From: Mycobacterium persicum
Lineage (GTDB): Bacteria > Actinomycetota > Actinomycetes > Mycobacteriales > Mycobacteriaceae
NCBI RefSeq assembly: GCF_002086675.1
Contig: NZ_MVIF01000006.1
Coordinates: forward strand, 1-64,000
DNA length: 64,000 nucleotides
Direction of reading: 5' to 3'
The notes under the pieces are model-generated. The model worked only from the letters and a program-made list of their open reading frames with translations. It was not told the origin of the DNA and did not search any database. Below, one piece after another: positions 48,058 through 57,537 of the stretch (position 1 is the first letter of the stretch; each line of letters opens with the position of its first letter). Position numbers and translations under genes: made by a program.

Positions 48058-49350
48058 GTGGACGTCAGTCGAACCGTCGCAGCGGACGCGTCCTGCCGAT
48101 CGTGTGGCAGCGCGGTGGCCGCCACCGCGAAGTTCTGCAGCGAATGCGGTGAGCCACTGACCCGCAGCGCCCGGTCGGCGGAGTACGCATCATGGCGGTG
48201 TTCGGGGCGCCGGCCGCACTCGAAGATCACGCGCTGCGGGCGTGTCTGGCGGCGGTGGCCATTCAGCGCGAAATCCAGCCGTTTGCCGGCGATATCGAAC
48301 GCGATGACGGGGTGGCTTTGCGGTTGCGGGTCGGGCTCAATTCGGGCCAGGTGATTGCCGGTGAAATCAATTCCGGCCCAGCGGGTTACACAGCAATCGG
48401 CGAACCGGTGGTGATGGCGCAGCGGATGGAATCCGCCGCCCCGCCCGGCGGTGTGATGATCAGCGAATCGACCGGACGCCTGCTCGAAAATGCCGCTGTC
48501 CTACGGGATTACGAGCTGGGGCAGATCAAGGGCACTGACGTGCCGGTGCCGGCGCACCGGCTGCTGGCCGTGGGCGGGGTGCTACGCAAAACTAGAGGCC
48601 GGCGAGGTCCGGGAGGTCTGACGCATGGCGCAGCGAGCCGTCGATCTGGCCGCCGGAGATCCGACGAAAGGCGGTCTCATCTTCGGTTCACGGCTGGCAA
48701 TGGCAACGGGCCTCAAGGGTTTTGCCGGAATCTGCCTGGGAATGGCGGGCTGGCAAGCCAATAGCGACGCGGCCATCGCGATGGCGGCCCGATCGATCCC
48801 ACGATCCACGTCATGAACATCATGTGGAAACACGTCTTGGCAATTCCGTTCGGCGCCTTGGCTGCCGACACGACCGCCTTGGCTCACACCGCCGAGGCAC
48901 TACGTATTGCCGAGCAGACCGGCGACGAACTGGTTCTGAGGTTCGCCCGACTTTCACACGGCTTGATGCAAATCCACCATGGCGGCGCCCACCGCGACGA
49001 CGGCCTCGCGCTGCCGGTCATGGCGCGGCAGTCAGCGGCGAGACAGCGTTTCGTCAGCTTGGCGATCGCCGTCATCGAGCCCGAGATCGCCAGACACAAA
49101 GTGCGACAAGGAGATCTCGACGGCGCCATCGAACTGGCCCGTTCGGCCGTCGACGACAGCTTCGCCTTTGGTGAGATGATATGGCACTGGCTGGCCGTCA
49201 CCGTTATGCCTTGGCGCGCGGCGACGCGGCCGGTCATGACGAATTCATGGCGCGTCTTCGCGCCAGGGCCGAAGCGCTGGGCTTTGAACCTCTGGCTACC
49301 GCAAGCACTTCGGTTCATTCCTGAAGCGCCGGCTGACACGGCCGCTGGTG
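48058..49350 (+). pseudogene. Deleted and frameshifted adenylate cyclase/ATPase regulator gene
   Basis: Pieces of the large mycobacterial cyclase-regulator family appear in order but in different frames. A zinc ribbon CRSCGSAVAATAKFCSECGE (48090-48150) is followed, after loss of the cyclase core, by MAVFGAPAALEDHALRACLA and VGLNSGQVIAGEI (48192-48580). Then, with the AAA/ATPase part missing, come parts of the C-terminal helical repeats: QRAVDLAAGDPTKGG (48627 onward) and ALAADTTALAHTAEALRIAEQ, with DLDGAIELARSAVD (48855-49180). At least two large deletions and two frame changes are needed. The gene cannot make the original enzyme. End position is approximate. Confidence 0.82.
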
Positions 49351-49356
49351 TGGGAG

Positions 49357-49779
49357 TTAACTGGTGCGGCTGACTTTGAGTGCCGTGGTGATCATCGGAA
49401 GCTGCAATGGCAGCCGCGCCAGCGCGATGATCCGCATCGGCCAGGGCTTGTCCCACCACAGCCGGACCATGTTGAGATTGCCCGGAAAGACCGCCACGAA
49501 AAGCCCCGCGGCCGCCAGCGCGGCCAATCGCCGGGTGCGTCGCGGCAGCAACAGCGCCCCGATGACCAACTCGGCGACACCCGATACGTAGGTGTAGAGC
49601 AGCGGGTTTCCGGGCAGTTCCGCGGGGATGATGTCGTCGAAAGGTTTGGGCGCCACGAAGTGGATGGTGCCCACGCCGATCAGCAGCGCGGCGATCCGAT
49701 ACGCCGCGATCTCGTTGCGGTCACGCCGGGCACCGGCAGGCTCGGTCACCGATGACGACGAATTCTGTCGGGGGCTCAT
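49357..49779 (-). CDS. DoxX-like small membrane protein
   Basis: 140 residues from the ATG at 49779, which overlaps the haloalkane dehalogenase stop by 4 bases. Four hydrophobic helices, with [34 protein letters not shown] and [15 protein letters not shown] typical of the DoxX/DUF4870-like membrane family. Function unknown; some relatives act with thiol-redox partners. Co-transcribed with the dehalogenase. It converges with the cyclase pseudogene. Confidence 0.85.
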   Translation of the reverse strand: MSPRQNSSSSVTEPAGARRDRNEIAAYRIAALLIGVGTIHFVAPKPFDDIIPAELPGNPLLYTYVSGVAELVIGALLLPRRTRRLAALAAAGLFVAVFPGNLNMVRLWWDKPWPMRIIALARLPLQLPMITTALKVSRTS

Positions 49780-50681
49780 CGCGCGGCCTGCTGCCAGGAA
49801 ATGATGCGTTCGGCCAGCTCCGGTCCGCTGTCCTCCTGGATGAAGTGGTTGGCGTTGATGCGGGCATGCGGCTGGCCCGCCGCGCCCGGGATGTGGTTGA
49901 TCAACGGACGGTCGGCTCGTCCCAGGATCGGGTCCCGTTTCCCGAAGATGGCAAGGAATGGCTTCTCCCATCGGCCCAGCGCGTCCCAGGCGGCCCGGTT
50001 GGCCGCAATCGCGGGGTCGCCGGCCGAGGTTGGCACCAACTGGGGAAAGGCCCGAGCGCCCGCTTGGTACCGCTTGTCGGGGAACGGAGCGTCGTAGCCG
50101 GCCCGTACCTCGGCCGGGACCTTGTGCACGGTGCCGGTGTCGACGATGCGGCCCGCGGGCAGCACGGGGGAGTAGCGGGCGAAAGCCCGCCAGAGGTAGA
50201 AGGCGGGCGGGGTGCGCTGCTGCGCGGTGGGAAGGAAGCCGTTGGCCACCACCAGAGCCGCTACCCGGGCATCCTGTTCCGCGGCGATGCGCAGACCGAT
50301 CAATGATCCCCAGTCTTGCACGAAGAGCGTCACGTCGTGCAGATCGAGATTCTCGAACCACGACGTCACCCATTCCACATGACGCAGGTAGGTGTAATCC
50401 GCAATGCGCGTTGGCTTGTCGGAGCGGCCGAAGCCGATCAGGTCGGGTGCCAGCACCCGGTTGCCGGCCTTGGCGAGCGGCGGGATCATCGTCCGGTACA
50501 GGTAGCTCCAGGTGGGCTCGCCATGCAGCAGCACGATCGGCGGCCCGTCGGTTGGACCCTCGTCGAGGTAGTGCATGCGCAACGCCTGGGTGTCGGTTGC
50601 CGCCACATCGACGTAGTGCGGTGCGAACGGGTAGCCGAGGAGATTTTCGAACCGGGCATCCGGTGTTCTCAGGACATCCAT
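49776..50681 (-). CDS. dhmA1: Haloalkane dehalogenase (Rv2296-like)
   Basis: 301 residues. Alpha/beta hydrolase with [11 protein letters not shown] (oxyanion/halide Glu-Pro-Thr-Trp region), nucleophile Asp in [12 protein letters not shown] near residue 123, and catalytic His in NHFIQEDSG near 280. Hydrolyses carbon-halogen bonds of haloalkanes, or related substrates, in the cytoplasm. It reads closely along M. tuberculosis Rv2296 (MDVLRTPD start, [24 protein letters not shown]). Nearby Rv2294-, Rv2293c- and Rv2291-like genes support the synteny. Confidence 0.94.
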   Translation of the reverse strand: MDVLRTPDARFENLLGYPFAPHYVDVAATDTQALRMHYLDEGPTDGPPIVLLHGEPTWSYLYRTMIPPLAKAGNRVLAPDLIGFGRSDKPTRIADYTYLRHVEWVTSWFENLDLHDVTLFVQDWGSLIGLRIAAEQDARVAALVVANGFLPTAQQRTPPAFYLWRAFARYSPVLPAGRIVDTGTVHKVPAEVRAGYDAPFPDKRYQAGARAFPQLVPTSAGDPAIAANRAAWDALGRWEKPFLAIFGKRDPILGRADRPLINHIPGAAGQPHARINANHFIQEDSGPELAERIISWQQAAR

Positions 50682-50901
50682 CAGTCAGCTCCTTCGGGGC
50701 GGCACGGTGAGCTCGTCTGCTACGGCAAGCCTGCCATGCCGCTGCGCCGGGCAGCTGGGCCGGCCGACAGCTGCGTGGGCGCGGCGGGACGCGACGTTCA
50801 TCCGACCTCGGTGCCGGTGGTTCGCGGGCGCTTGCCGGGCGGAATTTCTGCTGCGTCTAGCATGTGCGGGAGTACGCGGCTGCGGCCAGACAGGAGATCT
50901 C

Positions 50902-51336
50902 ATGGTCGAGATTCACGTGCAGCGGACCATCGCAGCGCCGGTGGAAAAGGTGTTCGACTGGCTGGCCGACCCGCACGCGTTGACCGCCGCCCCGTTGGTG
51001 CTCCGGGCCGGTTACACCAAGGACTCGGCCCCGACGGGGCCGGGTGCGGTGCGTGACGTGGTGGCACTCGGCACCTGGTTTCGGGAGCAGATCACCGCCT
51101 TTGATCGGCCGCACAGCTACACCTACCTCATCCTGCGCTCGTTTCCGCCGTTCAATCACGAGGGCGGGACGTTGACGTTCACTCCCGCGGGCGACGGTAC
51201 CCATGTCGATTGGCTGACCACCTACACCCATCCGGCTCGGGCCGGCGGCAACCTGCTGGCCGCGGTCACCCGCCCGCTGTTGCGGTCGAACTTTCTGGCG
51301 ATTCTGGCCGCCTGCGCGAAGACGCTCGAAAGCTAG
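50902..51336 (+). CDS. SRPBCC-family protein (START/cyclase-like)
   Basis: 144 residues from the ATG at 50902 with CAGGAG upstream. Starts VEIHVQRTIAAPVEKVFDWLADP, the usual beginning of the helix-grip SRPBCC fold, with the hydrophobic-ligand pocket built by later strands (TLTFTPAGDGTHVDWLTTY). Such proteins bind lipids or polyketides, or act as small dehydratase/cyclase enzymes. Ligand unknown. First gene of a rightward set with an SDR and an acyl-CoA dehydrogenase-like enzyme. Confidence 0.87.
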   Translation: MVEIHVQRTIAAPVEKVFDWLADPHALTAAPLVLRAGYTKDSAPTGPGAVRDVVALGTWFREQITAFDRPHSYTYLILRSFPPFNHEGGTLTFTPAGDGTHVDWLTTYTHPARAGGNLLAAVTRPLLRSNFLAILAACAKTLES

Positions 51337-51393
51337 CGGTGCCGAGGAACCGGCTCGCTGTCGCGGGCCACCGACGTCCGGAGAGGACCGGCC

Positions 51394-52185
51394 GTGGCCC
51401 ACGGTGAACGTGCCCGTGCGAGCACATTCGTCGTGACCGGTGCGGCCTCGGGCATCGGTTTGGCGACCGCGCGCCGGCTGCTGGACGAAGGGGGCTCGGT
51501 CGTCGGCGCCGATCTCGTTGCCCCCCAGGAGGACCTCGGCGGGCGATTCACCTTCGTTTCGGCCGACGTGACCGACGAGGCCGCCGTCGCCGCCGTCATG
51601 GACGCGGTGCCGGGCCGCCTGGACGGGGTCGTTCACTGCGCCGGGGTCGCCGGCGGCGGCCCGGTCCACCTGCTCTCGCGCACCGAGTGGGACCGGGTCA
51701 TCGGAACCAACCTCACCGCGACCTTTCTGGTGGCCAAGGCCGCGCTGGCCAGGATGATCGAGCAACCCCGTGTCGACGGCGAGCGCGGCTCCATCGTCAC
51801 CCTGGCCAGCATCGAAGGTCTGGAAGGGACCGCCGGCGGTAGCTCCTACAACGCCGCCAAGGGCGGTGTGGTGTTGTTGACCAAGAACATTGCGCTCGAC
51901 TACGGGCCGAGCGGTATCCGCGCCAACGCCATCTGCCCGGGCTTCATCGCCACGCCGATGACCGACAGCGTCTTCGGTATGCCGGGTATGGAGGGCCCGC
52001 AGGCCTCGATCGTCGCCGAGCATGCCCTGCGGCGGCTGGGCCGCCCGGAGGAGGTCGCGGCCATGGCCGCCTTTCTGGTGTCGCCGGAGGCATCCTTCGT
52101 CACCGGTCAGGCCATTGCCGTCGACGGCGGCTACACGGCCGGACGCGACCACGGCGTCGTCCGGCTCTTCGGCTTTCCCGAGTGA
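51394..52185 (+). CDS. Short-chain dehydrogenase/reductase
   Basis: 263 residues from a GTG at 51394 with GGAGAGGA upstream. Rossmann motif TGAASGIG near residue 13, NADPH-side signature D37-like ADLVAP, NLT, catalytic Ser/Tyr in [11 protein letters not shown] (YxxxK), and the C-terminal [17 protein letters not shown] typical of 3-oxoacyl/hydroxysteroid SDRs. Forms the middle gene of a likely operon (SRPBCC-SDR-acyl-CoA dehydrogenase-like). Substrate not identified. Confidence 0.92.
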   Translation: MAHGERARASTFVVTGAASGIGLATARRLLDEGGSVVGADLVAPQEDLGGRFTFVSADVTDEAAVAAVMDAVPGRLDGVVHCAGVAGGGPVHLLSRTEWDRVIGTNLTATFLVAKAALARMIEQPRVDGERGSIVTLASIEGLEGTAGGSSYNAAKGGVVLLTKNIALDYGPSGIRANAICPGFIATPMTDSVFGMPGMEGPQASIVAEHALRRLGRPEEVAAMAAFLVSPEASFVTGQAIAVDGGYTAGRDHGVVRLFGFPE

Positions 52186-52205
52186 GACGAGTGACAGGAA
52201 CCCCC

Positions 52206-53390
52206 ATGACGTCGACAGCTGAAGCGAGCGGGCGGGTCGTCGCATTGGCCCGCGGGATGCGGGATCTGGTGCGAGCCGAGGCCGCCGAATCCGAGCGCAA
52301 GCGCACGCTGACCGATCCGATCGTCGATGCGATGTGGGCTACCGGGCTGATGTCGGCGCTCAGTCCCGTCGCCGCCGGCGGGGTCGAGCCGCCGTTAGCC
52401 GACATGATCGAGATGTGGATCGAAATGGCTTGGCAGGATGGGTCTTTCGGCTGGATCGGGATTGCGAACCTGCCGTCGCGGTTCGCCGCCGCGACCTATC
52501 TGCCCGACGACGGCTTCGCCGAGGTGTTCAGCGCGCACGACAACCATGTCACGATGGGCGGCCAATTCTTCCCCAATGGGCAGGGGACCGTCGTCGACGG
52601 CGGCTACCGGTTGAGCGGGTCGTGGAGCTTCGGCTCGGGCATTGGCCATTCGCAGTACATCGCCGCCGGGTTTTTCCCGATGGACAACGGCGAGATGCGC
52701 TGGATCAGCGAAGGCATCCCCGACATGCAGGTGGCCGTGGTCCCACGCGACGACATCCAGTTCAACGACGGCTGGTATGTGCAGGGGCTCAAGGGAACCG
52801 GGTCTTATGACTACAGCGCCCAGGATGTGTTCGTGCCGCACGGCCGGACGTTTCCGCTGTTCACCCGCGAGCCGTACCGGGGGAGCTCGCCGGCCACCCG
52901 CATGGGCCTGATGCCCGTCACCGCCGCCGGTCACGCGTCGTGGGCACTCGGGGTCGCCAAGAGCATGCTCGACGACGTCGTCGACCTCGCGGCCACCAAG
53001 TACCGGATGAGCGACATGGCGCCATTGGCCAGCCGCCAAACCTTCCAGAAGGGGCTCGCACATCACGTCGCGGCGTGGCGGGCCGCCCGCCTGCTGGTAC
53101 TCGACGCGGTCACCACCGCCGAAGCCGCCGTCGCCGCCGGTGACGACCTGACGCCGATGTTGCGGGCCGACTTGCGCGCGGCCGCGGTCTTCGCCACCGA
53201 TACGGCACGAAGCTGCGCGGAGTGGGCGCACCTGGTCGCCGGAACGAGCTCGATCCGCGAAGGCAGTCGTCTCGAGCGCGCGTTCCGTGACATGTACACC
53301 GGGACCCAGCACGCCTTCATCAGCGAGAAGGTGGCCATCGATTGCGCCCAGGTGTGGCTGGGCATCATCGAGGACCAGTTCGGCCTCTGA
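52206..53390 (+). CDS. Acyl-CoA dehydrogenase-like / flavin-dependent monooxygenase oxygenase component
   Basis: 394 residues from the ATG at 52206 (AGGAA five bases upstream); a frame from 52182 is open but lacks a ribosome site. Fold of the acyl-CoA dehydrogenase type, with GGYRLSGSWSFGSGIGHSQY, GLKGTGSYDYSAQDVFVP and the C-terminal AGTSSIREGSRLERAFRDM, closest to the HsaA/HpaH-like group D monooxygenases and desulfurisation enzymes. It would use a separate flavin reductase, none of which is adjacent. Third gene of the rightward set; substrate unknown. Confidence 0.87.
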   Translation: MTSTAEASGRVVALARGMRDLVRAEAAESERKRTLTDPIVDAMWATGLMSALSPVAAGGVEPPLADMIEMWIEMAWQDGSFGWIGIANLPSRFAAATYLPDDGFAEVFSAHDNHVTMGGQFFPNGQGTVVDGGYRLSGSWSFGSGIGHSQYIAAGFFPMDNGEMRWISEGIPDMQVAVVPRDDIQFNDGWYVQGLKGTGSYDYSAQDVFVPHGRTFPLFTREPYRGSSPATRMGLMPVTAAGHASWALGVAKSMLDDVVDLAATKYRMSDMAPLASRQTFQKGLAHHVAAWRAARLLVLDAVTTAEAAVAAGDDLTPMLRADLRAAAVFATDTARSCAEWAHLVAGTSSIREGSRLERAFRDMYTGTQHAFISEKVAIDCAQVWLGIIEDQFGL

Positions 53391-53504
53391 GTCCGCTTTG
53401 CGTCCACTTTGCCATGACGATCCGGCCCGCCCGGACGGCGATGAGCCGACCCGCGGTGCGGTAATTTGGCACAGATTGCCAACCCATCCGGAAAACGGTT
53501 CGCC

Positions 53505-54266
53505 ATGGATGATCACGCTCTTGCCGCGCGGCTGGCCACCGAGGCCGGGCAGCTTCTGCTCCACATCCGGCAGGAATTTGCCGACGCCGCGGCGAGCGAG
53601 CGAAAGTCGGCGGGGGACAAGCGATCTCACCACTTTCTGATGCAAGCACTGGCCCTACAGCGTCCCGCCGATGCGGTGCTGTCCGAGGAGGGCGCCGACG
53701 ACCCGGTGCGGTTGCGCTCGGCGCGGGTGTGGATCATCGACCCGCTCGACGGTACCCGCGAGTTCTCCGAACTCGGACGTGAGGACTGGGCGGTTCACGT
53801 CGCGCTGTGGCAGACCGATGAGCTCGTTGCCGGTGCCGTGGCGCTGCCGGCGCAGGGCATCACCCTGGCGACACCGCACGTTCAGCCGCCGCCCACCGCA
53901 TCCGGACGACCACGCATCGTGGTGTCGCGCACCCGAGCGCCCGCAATCGCGCTGGCCGTCCGCGACGCGTTACACGGCACGCTGGTCGAAATGGGCTCGG
54001 CCGGCGCCAAAGTCGCAGCGGTGGTGCAAGGGTCGGCCGATGTCTACGTGCACGCCGGAGGCCAGTACGAATGGGATTCCGCCGCGCCGGTGGCGGTCGC
54101 CCGGTCCGCCGGTTTGCATGCCTCCCGCATCGACGGATCGGCGTTGGCGTACAACCGGGCGGACCCGAAGCTTCCGGACCTGGTGGTGTGCCGCTCGGAA
54201 CTGGCTGAGGCCGTACTGGCCGCCACCGGCGGCGCGGACCGGTGGCCCGGTAGCGGTGATATGTAA
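53505..54266 (+). CDS. CysQ-like 3'(2'),5'-bisphosphate nucleotidase / inositol monophosphatase family
   Basis: 253 residues from the ATG at 53505; a TTG at 53466 would add thirteen. IMPase fold metal sites: SEEGADD, WIIDPLDGTREF and YEWDSAAPVAVA. The text follows M. tuberculosis CysQ (Rv2131c) in several places (AVLSEE, GREDWAVHVALW, SAGAKVAAV, HAGGQYEWDSAAP). CysQ hydrolyses 3'-phosphoadenosine 5'-phosphate from sulfate assimilation. Probably a paralogue, since Rv2131c lies elsewhere in the tuberculosis genome. Confidence 0.9.
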   Translation: MDDHALAARLATEAGQLLLHIRQEFADAAASERKSAGDKRSHHFLMQALALQRPADAVLSEEGADDPVRLRSARVWIIDPLDGTREFSELGREDWAVHVALWQTDELVAGAVALPAQGITLATPHVQPPPTASGRPRIVVSRTRAPAIALAVRDALHGTLVEMGSAGAKVAAVVQGSADVYVHAGGQYEWDSAAPVAVARSAGLHASRIDGSALAYNRADPKLPDLVVCRSELAEAVLAATGGADRWPGSGDM

Positions 54267-54373
54267 AGCCGAATGGCCTAGCGTCGAGAAGTTCTCATCA
54301 GTCGCTTGCGGATCAAGCGGTGGCGCGCAGCCCGGGCCCTGGTTCCGTTGTGGACCAACGGCATCGGCTCGCG

Positions 54374-55246
54374 TCAGGGCTTCTTGTCCGCGGCGAAGAG
54401 TTTCACCATGAGACCGGATGCCACGCTGCCGATCACGATCAGCGCCATACCCACCGCGAAATCCACCGAGTCGGTGACCAGGCCCGCGATCCCGGTGACC
54501 ACGACGAACGTGGGCAGCCACTCGACGAGCCCGATGGTCGACGGCAGCCGGGCCGGTTCTCCGTTGGCCAGGTCGAATTTGGCCGAGGCGTAATCCGGGT
54601 AGAACTTGGTGACCGCCGCCGCAAAGAAGATGGCCGCCAGCTGCAGGATCCATCCCGTCCAGAAGTTGCTGGGGTCGTGGAAGACATAGTCGCCGACAAA
54701 GCCGACCGCCGCGGCGAACATGAACGCGCCTGCCCACACGGCGGTGATCACGGCATTGATCCGCTCGAACAGCGGGCTGTCCCAATACTCTTGTGGCGTC
54801 GTGTCTTTGGCGTAGGCCATGGTGAACGGTTTGCGGATCAGCAGCGTCAGCCAGGCGAAACCGGCCAGGGAAATGTTGGTCAGCTCGCCGGACCACAGTT
54901 CCAGCCAACGGATCACGTTGTCGGTCGCGACCAATCCGACGACGGCCAGCGCCGCGAAGAACAGCGCACCGAAGACCTCCAGCGTGTGAACCTTGATGCC
55001 CCGGATGACACCGGCAACCATGACGAGCAACGAGAACCCCAGGGCGGCGACCACCGCTTCCTCGAAGCGGCCCGGTCCGGACAGGATTGACAACAGCGCC
55101 CACGGTGCGATTCCGGCGAAGGGCGACTTCAGAAACGAGTCGATCACGCCTGCCCGGCGGTGTGCCTCCGGCCGGCCCTTCGACGGCTGAGCGTCGTTGT
55201 CGTTATCGGAAGGGGCCGGCAGGTGAGGGCGGGGGGTGTGACTCAT
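54374..55246 (-). CDS. Multi-pass membrane protein of unknown function
   Basis: 290 residues. A charged N-terminus (PSDNDNDAQPSKGRPEAHRRAG) precedes about six to seven hydrophobic helices, from AVVAALGFSLLVMVAGVI through GMALIVIGSVASGLMVKLF. Between them lies a soluble loop (RKPFTMAYAKDTTPQEYWDSPLFER). No family recognised. It is divergent from a PadR regulator with a symmetric sequence in between, so it is a probable target of that regulator and might be an exporter or sensor. Confidence 0.8.
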   Translation of the reverse strand: MSHTPRPHLPAPSDNDNDAQPSKGRPEAHRRAGVIDSFLKSPFAGIAPWALLSILSGPGRFEEAVVAALGFSLLVMVAGVIRGIKVHTLEVFGALFFAALAVVGLVATDNVIRWLELWSGELTNISLAGFAWLTLLIRKPFTMAYAKDTTPQEYWDSPLFERINAVITAVWAGAFMFAAAVGFVGDYVFHDPSNFWTGWILQLAAIFFAAAVTKFYPDYASAKFDLANGEPARLPSTIGLVEWLPTFVVVTGIAGLVTDSVDFAVGMALIVIGSVASGLMVKLFAADKKP

Positions 55247-55279
55247 CTGGAACTCCTCGCGTTATCGACCATCCAATTA

Positions 55280-55317
55280 TGACATGTGAATAGTGGCATC
55301 TCACTAGTGACATGTCA
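55280..55317. promoter_or_regulatory. Repeated TGACATGT sites between membrane protein and padR (candidate operator)
   Basis: TGACATGTGA at 55280-55289 and the perfect palindrome TGACATGTCA at 55308-55317 lie 28 bases apart, with a third palindrome TCACTAGTGA at 55301-55310 between them. PadR proteins bind ATGT/ACAT-type inverted sites, so this is the likely operator for both divergent genes. Confidence 0.6.
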
Positions 55318-55341
55318 ATGATGGATAGTTAAGATGGTCTG

Positions 55342-55872
55342 GTGAGCTTGCGACATGCCGCGTTGGGGTTGCTTTCCCAGGAGCCAGGTAGTGGCTATGA
55401 CCTGCTGAAACGGTTCAAGTTGTCGATGGACAACGTCTGGCCGGCTACCCAGAGTCAGCTCTACGGCGAGCTCAACAAGCTCGCTGCCGCCGGGCTGATA
55501 AGGGTGTCCGACACGGGGCCGCGGGGGCGCAAAGAGTACGTGATCACCGATGCGGGCCGGGCGGAGCTCAATCGCTGGATCACTTCTCCGCAGGAGGATC
55601 CGCCCATTCGCAACGCTGCGTTGTTGCGGGTGTTTCTACTCGGCCAGCTGCCTCCCGACCAGGCGCGTAAGTATGTGGAATCACTGTTGTCGCTGGCCGA
55701 GCAGGAGCATGCGCACTACCAGCAGATCCGCGAAGCCTACGACTGGTCCGACGATGACGACAGCTTCTTTGCCCGCGCGGTTCTCGAGCAGGGATTACGG
55801 TGGACTCGCCACGAGATCGACTGGGCCACTTGGGTCATCGAGGGCCTGGATCGGCGCGGCGCCCGCGGTTAG
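55342..55872 (+). CDS. PadR family transcriptional regulator
   Basis: 176 residues from a GTG at 55342. N-terminal winged helix: SLRHAALGLLSQEPGSGYDLLKRF with wing text TQSQLYGELNKLAAAGLI and RKEYVITDAGRAEL. A C-terminal helical domain (residues 95-176) serves dimerisation. PadR regulators typically repress an adjacent transporter or stress gene and release on a ligand or stress signal. The divergent membrane-protein gene and TGACATGT sites fit such a local switch. Confidence 0.92.
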   Translation: MSLRHAALGLLSQEPGSGYDLLKRFKLSMDNVWPATQSQLYGELNKLAAAGLIRVSDTGPRGRKEYVITDAGRAELNRWITSPQEDPPIRNAALLRVFLLGQLPPDQARKYVESLLSLAEQEHAHYQQIREAYDWSDDDDSFFARAVLEQGLRWTRHEIDWATWVIEGLDRRGARG

Positions 55873-56161
55873 GACTAACCGGATTTCTCATGCACCTGCT
55901 GCACCGCGGGCGTGCTCGACACACCTCGCCCGCGCCGCCCGTCTACTGAAATATCTGCGTAGAGCCTGCACTGCACGGCAAAACCGTTGTGCGCCGTGGG
56001 ATGTTGCGCATAAGGTAGCCGCAGCCCAAGCGCGGCCTTGTCGCACCGTTAGCCGCGCGACGGGAAGCGCTGCTGTTCGCTCTGAGCGAAGCGTGAAATC
56101 GATTGTTCGGCAGTCGTTTTTTGCCCGAGTCTTGTCGGTGCCCGCCGATAGGTTAGGTGCT

Positions 56162-57517
56162 ATGGATTGGCAGGCGGTCACGGCGGCCTTCGACAGGTTG
56201 GATGCGGCGCTGGATGTGGTGGCGGGCCTGAACTTTGACGCGTTGAGCGCCGCGCAATGGTTGACGCTGCTGCAGCGCTGCGAACAGGTGCGCCGACGCA
56301 TCCCGGTGCCCCAGCATCAGCCGATCAACCATTTGGCCCGCCAAGCCAGCGCCGCAGAGTTAGGCGGCAAACTCTCGCATGCGATCGCCGAGTGGACGTT
56401 GATCAGCCGTGCCGAGGCCACCCGGCGCATTAATGTGGCTGCCGATCTCGGGCCGCGGCGCGGGTTGTCCGGTCGGCCGATCGCCCCGGCGCTGGCCGCC
56501 ACCGCCACCGCCCAACGCGACGCCAAACTCGGCGCCGAGCACATCACGGTGATCCGCCGGTTTTGCCGGCAGCTTCCCGGCTGGGTCGACCACGCCACCC
56601 GCGAGCGCGCCGAAGCCCAGCTGGCCCGCCAAGCCAGCCAGTTTCGCCCCGAACAGCTCGCCGAGCTGGCCGCCACCCTCGCCGATTGCCTCAACCCCGA
56701 TGGCACCTACCGCGATGAGGATCGGGCGCGCCGACGCGGACTGATGTTGGGCAGCCAGCAAGCCGATGGCATGTCGGCGCTGCGCGGGCTGATCACCCCC
56801 GAACTGCGCGCCACCCTGGAAGCGGTGCTGGCCAAACTGGCCGCCCCGGGCATGTGCAACCCCGACGACGAGCAGCCGGCGGTCGATGGCGCGCCCTCGG
56901 AAGAGGCGATTCAGCATGACACTCGCTCGGCCGCCCAACGCCACCACGACGGGCTCACCGCCGGGCTGCGCGCCCTGCTGGCCTCCGGAGACCTGGGCCA
57001 ACACAACGGGGCTGCCGGCCAGCATCATCGTGTCCACCACGCTCAAGGATTTGGCGGCGGCCGCCGGCAATGCGCTGACCGGCGGCGGCACCATCCTGCC
57101 GATGTCGGATGTGGTCCGTCTGGCCCGCCACGCCCACCATTACCTCGCCATCTTCGATCAAGGCAAAGCCGTGGCGCTCTATCACCGCAAGCGGCTGGCC
57201 TCACCCGGACGCGAATCGTCTTGTACGCCAAGGAGCGTGGCTGCTCAGCCCCGGGCTGCGACGTCAAAGGCTACTACGGTGAAGTCCACCACGTGATTCC
57301 GTTCGCCGAGTCAACCACCACCGACATCAACCAACTCACTTTCGCCTGCGGACCCCACCACAAACTGCTCGACAACGGCTGGACCACCCGCAAAAACACC
57401 CACGGCGACACCGAATGGCTCCCGCCACCCCACCTGGACCGCGGCCAACCCCGCACCACCATGCATCATCCCGAGAAACTGCTCCGCGATGGAGGCGACG
57501 ACGACGAAACGGAGTAG
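56162..57517 (+). CDS. 13E12-type HNH endonuclease domain protein (DUF222) with two compensating frameshifts
   Basis: 451 residues as read in one frame from the ATG at 56162. DUF222 text in residues 1-280, then an HNH nuclease domain with [22 protein letters not shown] and [15 protein letters not shown]. The middle, codons about 283-349 (57008-57208), is unlike the family. The typical sequence ([41 protein letters not shown]) sits in the neighbouring frame. An extra G in the run at 57008-57012 and a missing base near 57207-57211 restore the frame. The family is the M. tuberculosis REP13E12-associated HNH group. Function uncertain; the segment between the shifts probably abolishes the normal fold. 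Confidence 0.85.
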   Translation: MDWQAVTAAFDRLDAALDVVAGLNFDALSAAQWLTLLQRCEQVRRRIPVPQHQPINHLARQASAAELGGKLSHAIAEWTLISRAEATRRINVAADLGPRRGLSGRPIAPALAATATAQRDAKLGAEHITVIRRFCRQLPGWVDHATRERAEAQLARQASQFRPEQLAELAATLADCLNPDGTYRDEDRARRRGLMLGSQQADGMSALRGLITPELRATLEAVLAKLAAPGMCNPDDEQPAVDGAPSEEAIQHDTRSAAQRHHDGLTAGLRALLASGDLGQHNGAAGQHHRVHHAQGFGGGRRQCADRRRHHPADVGCGPSGPPRPPLPRHLRSRQSRGALSPQAAGLTRTRIVLYAKERGCSAPGCDVKGYYGEVHHVIPFAESTTTDINQLTFACGPHHKLLDNGWTTRKNTHGDTEWLPPPHLDRGQPRTTMHHPEKLLRDGGDDDETE

Positions 57518-57537
57518 CTCCGTCAACCCAGAGCTGA

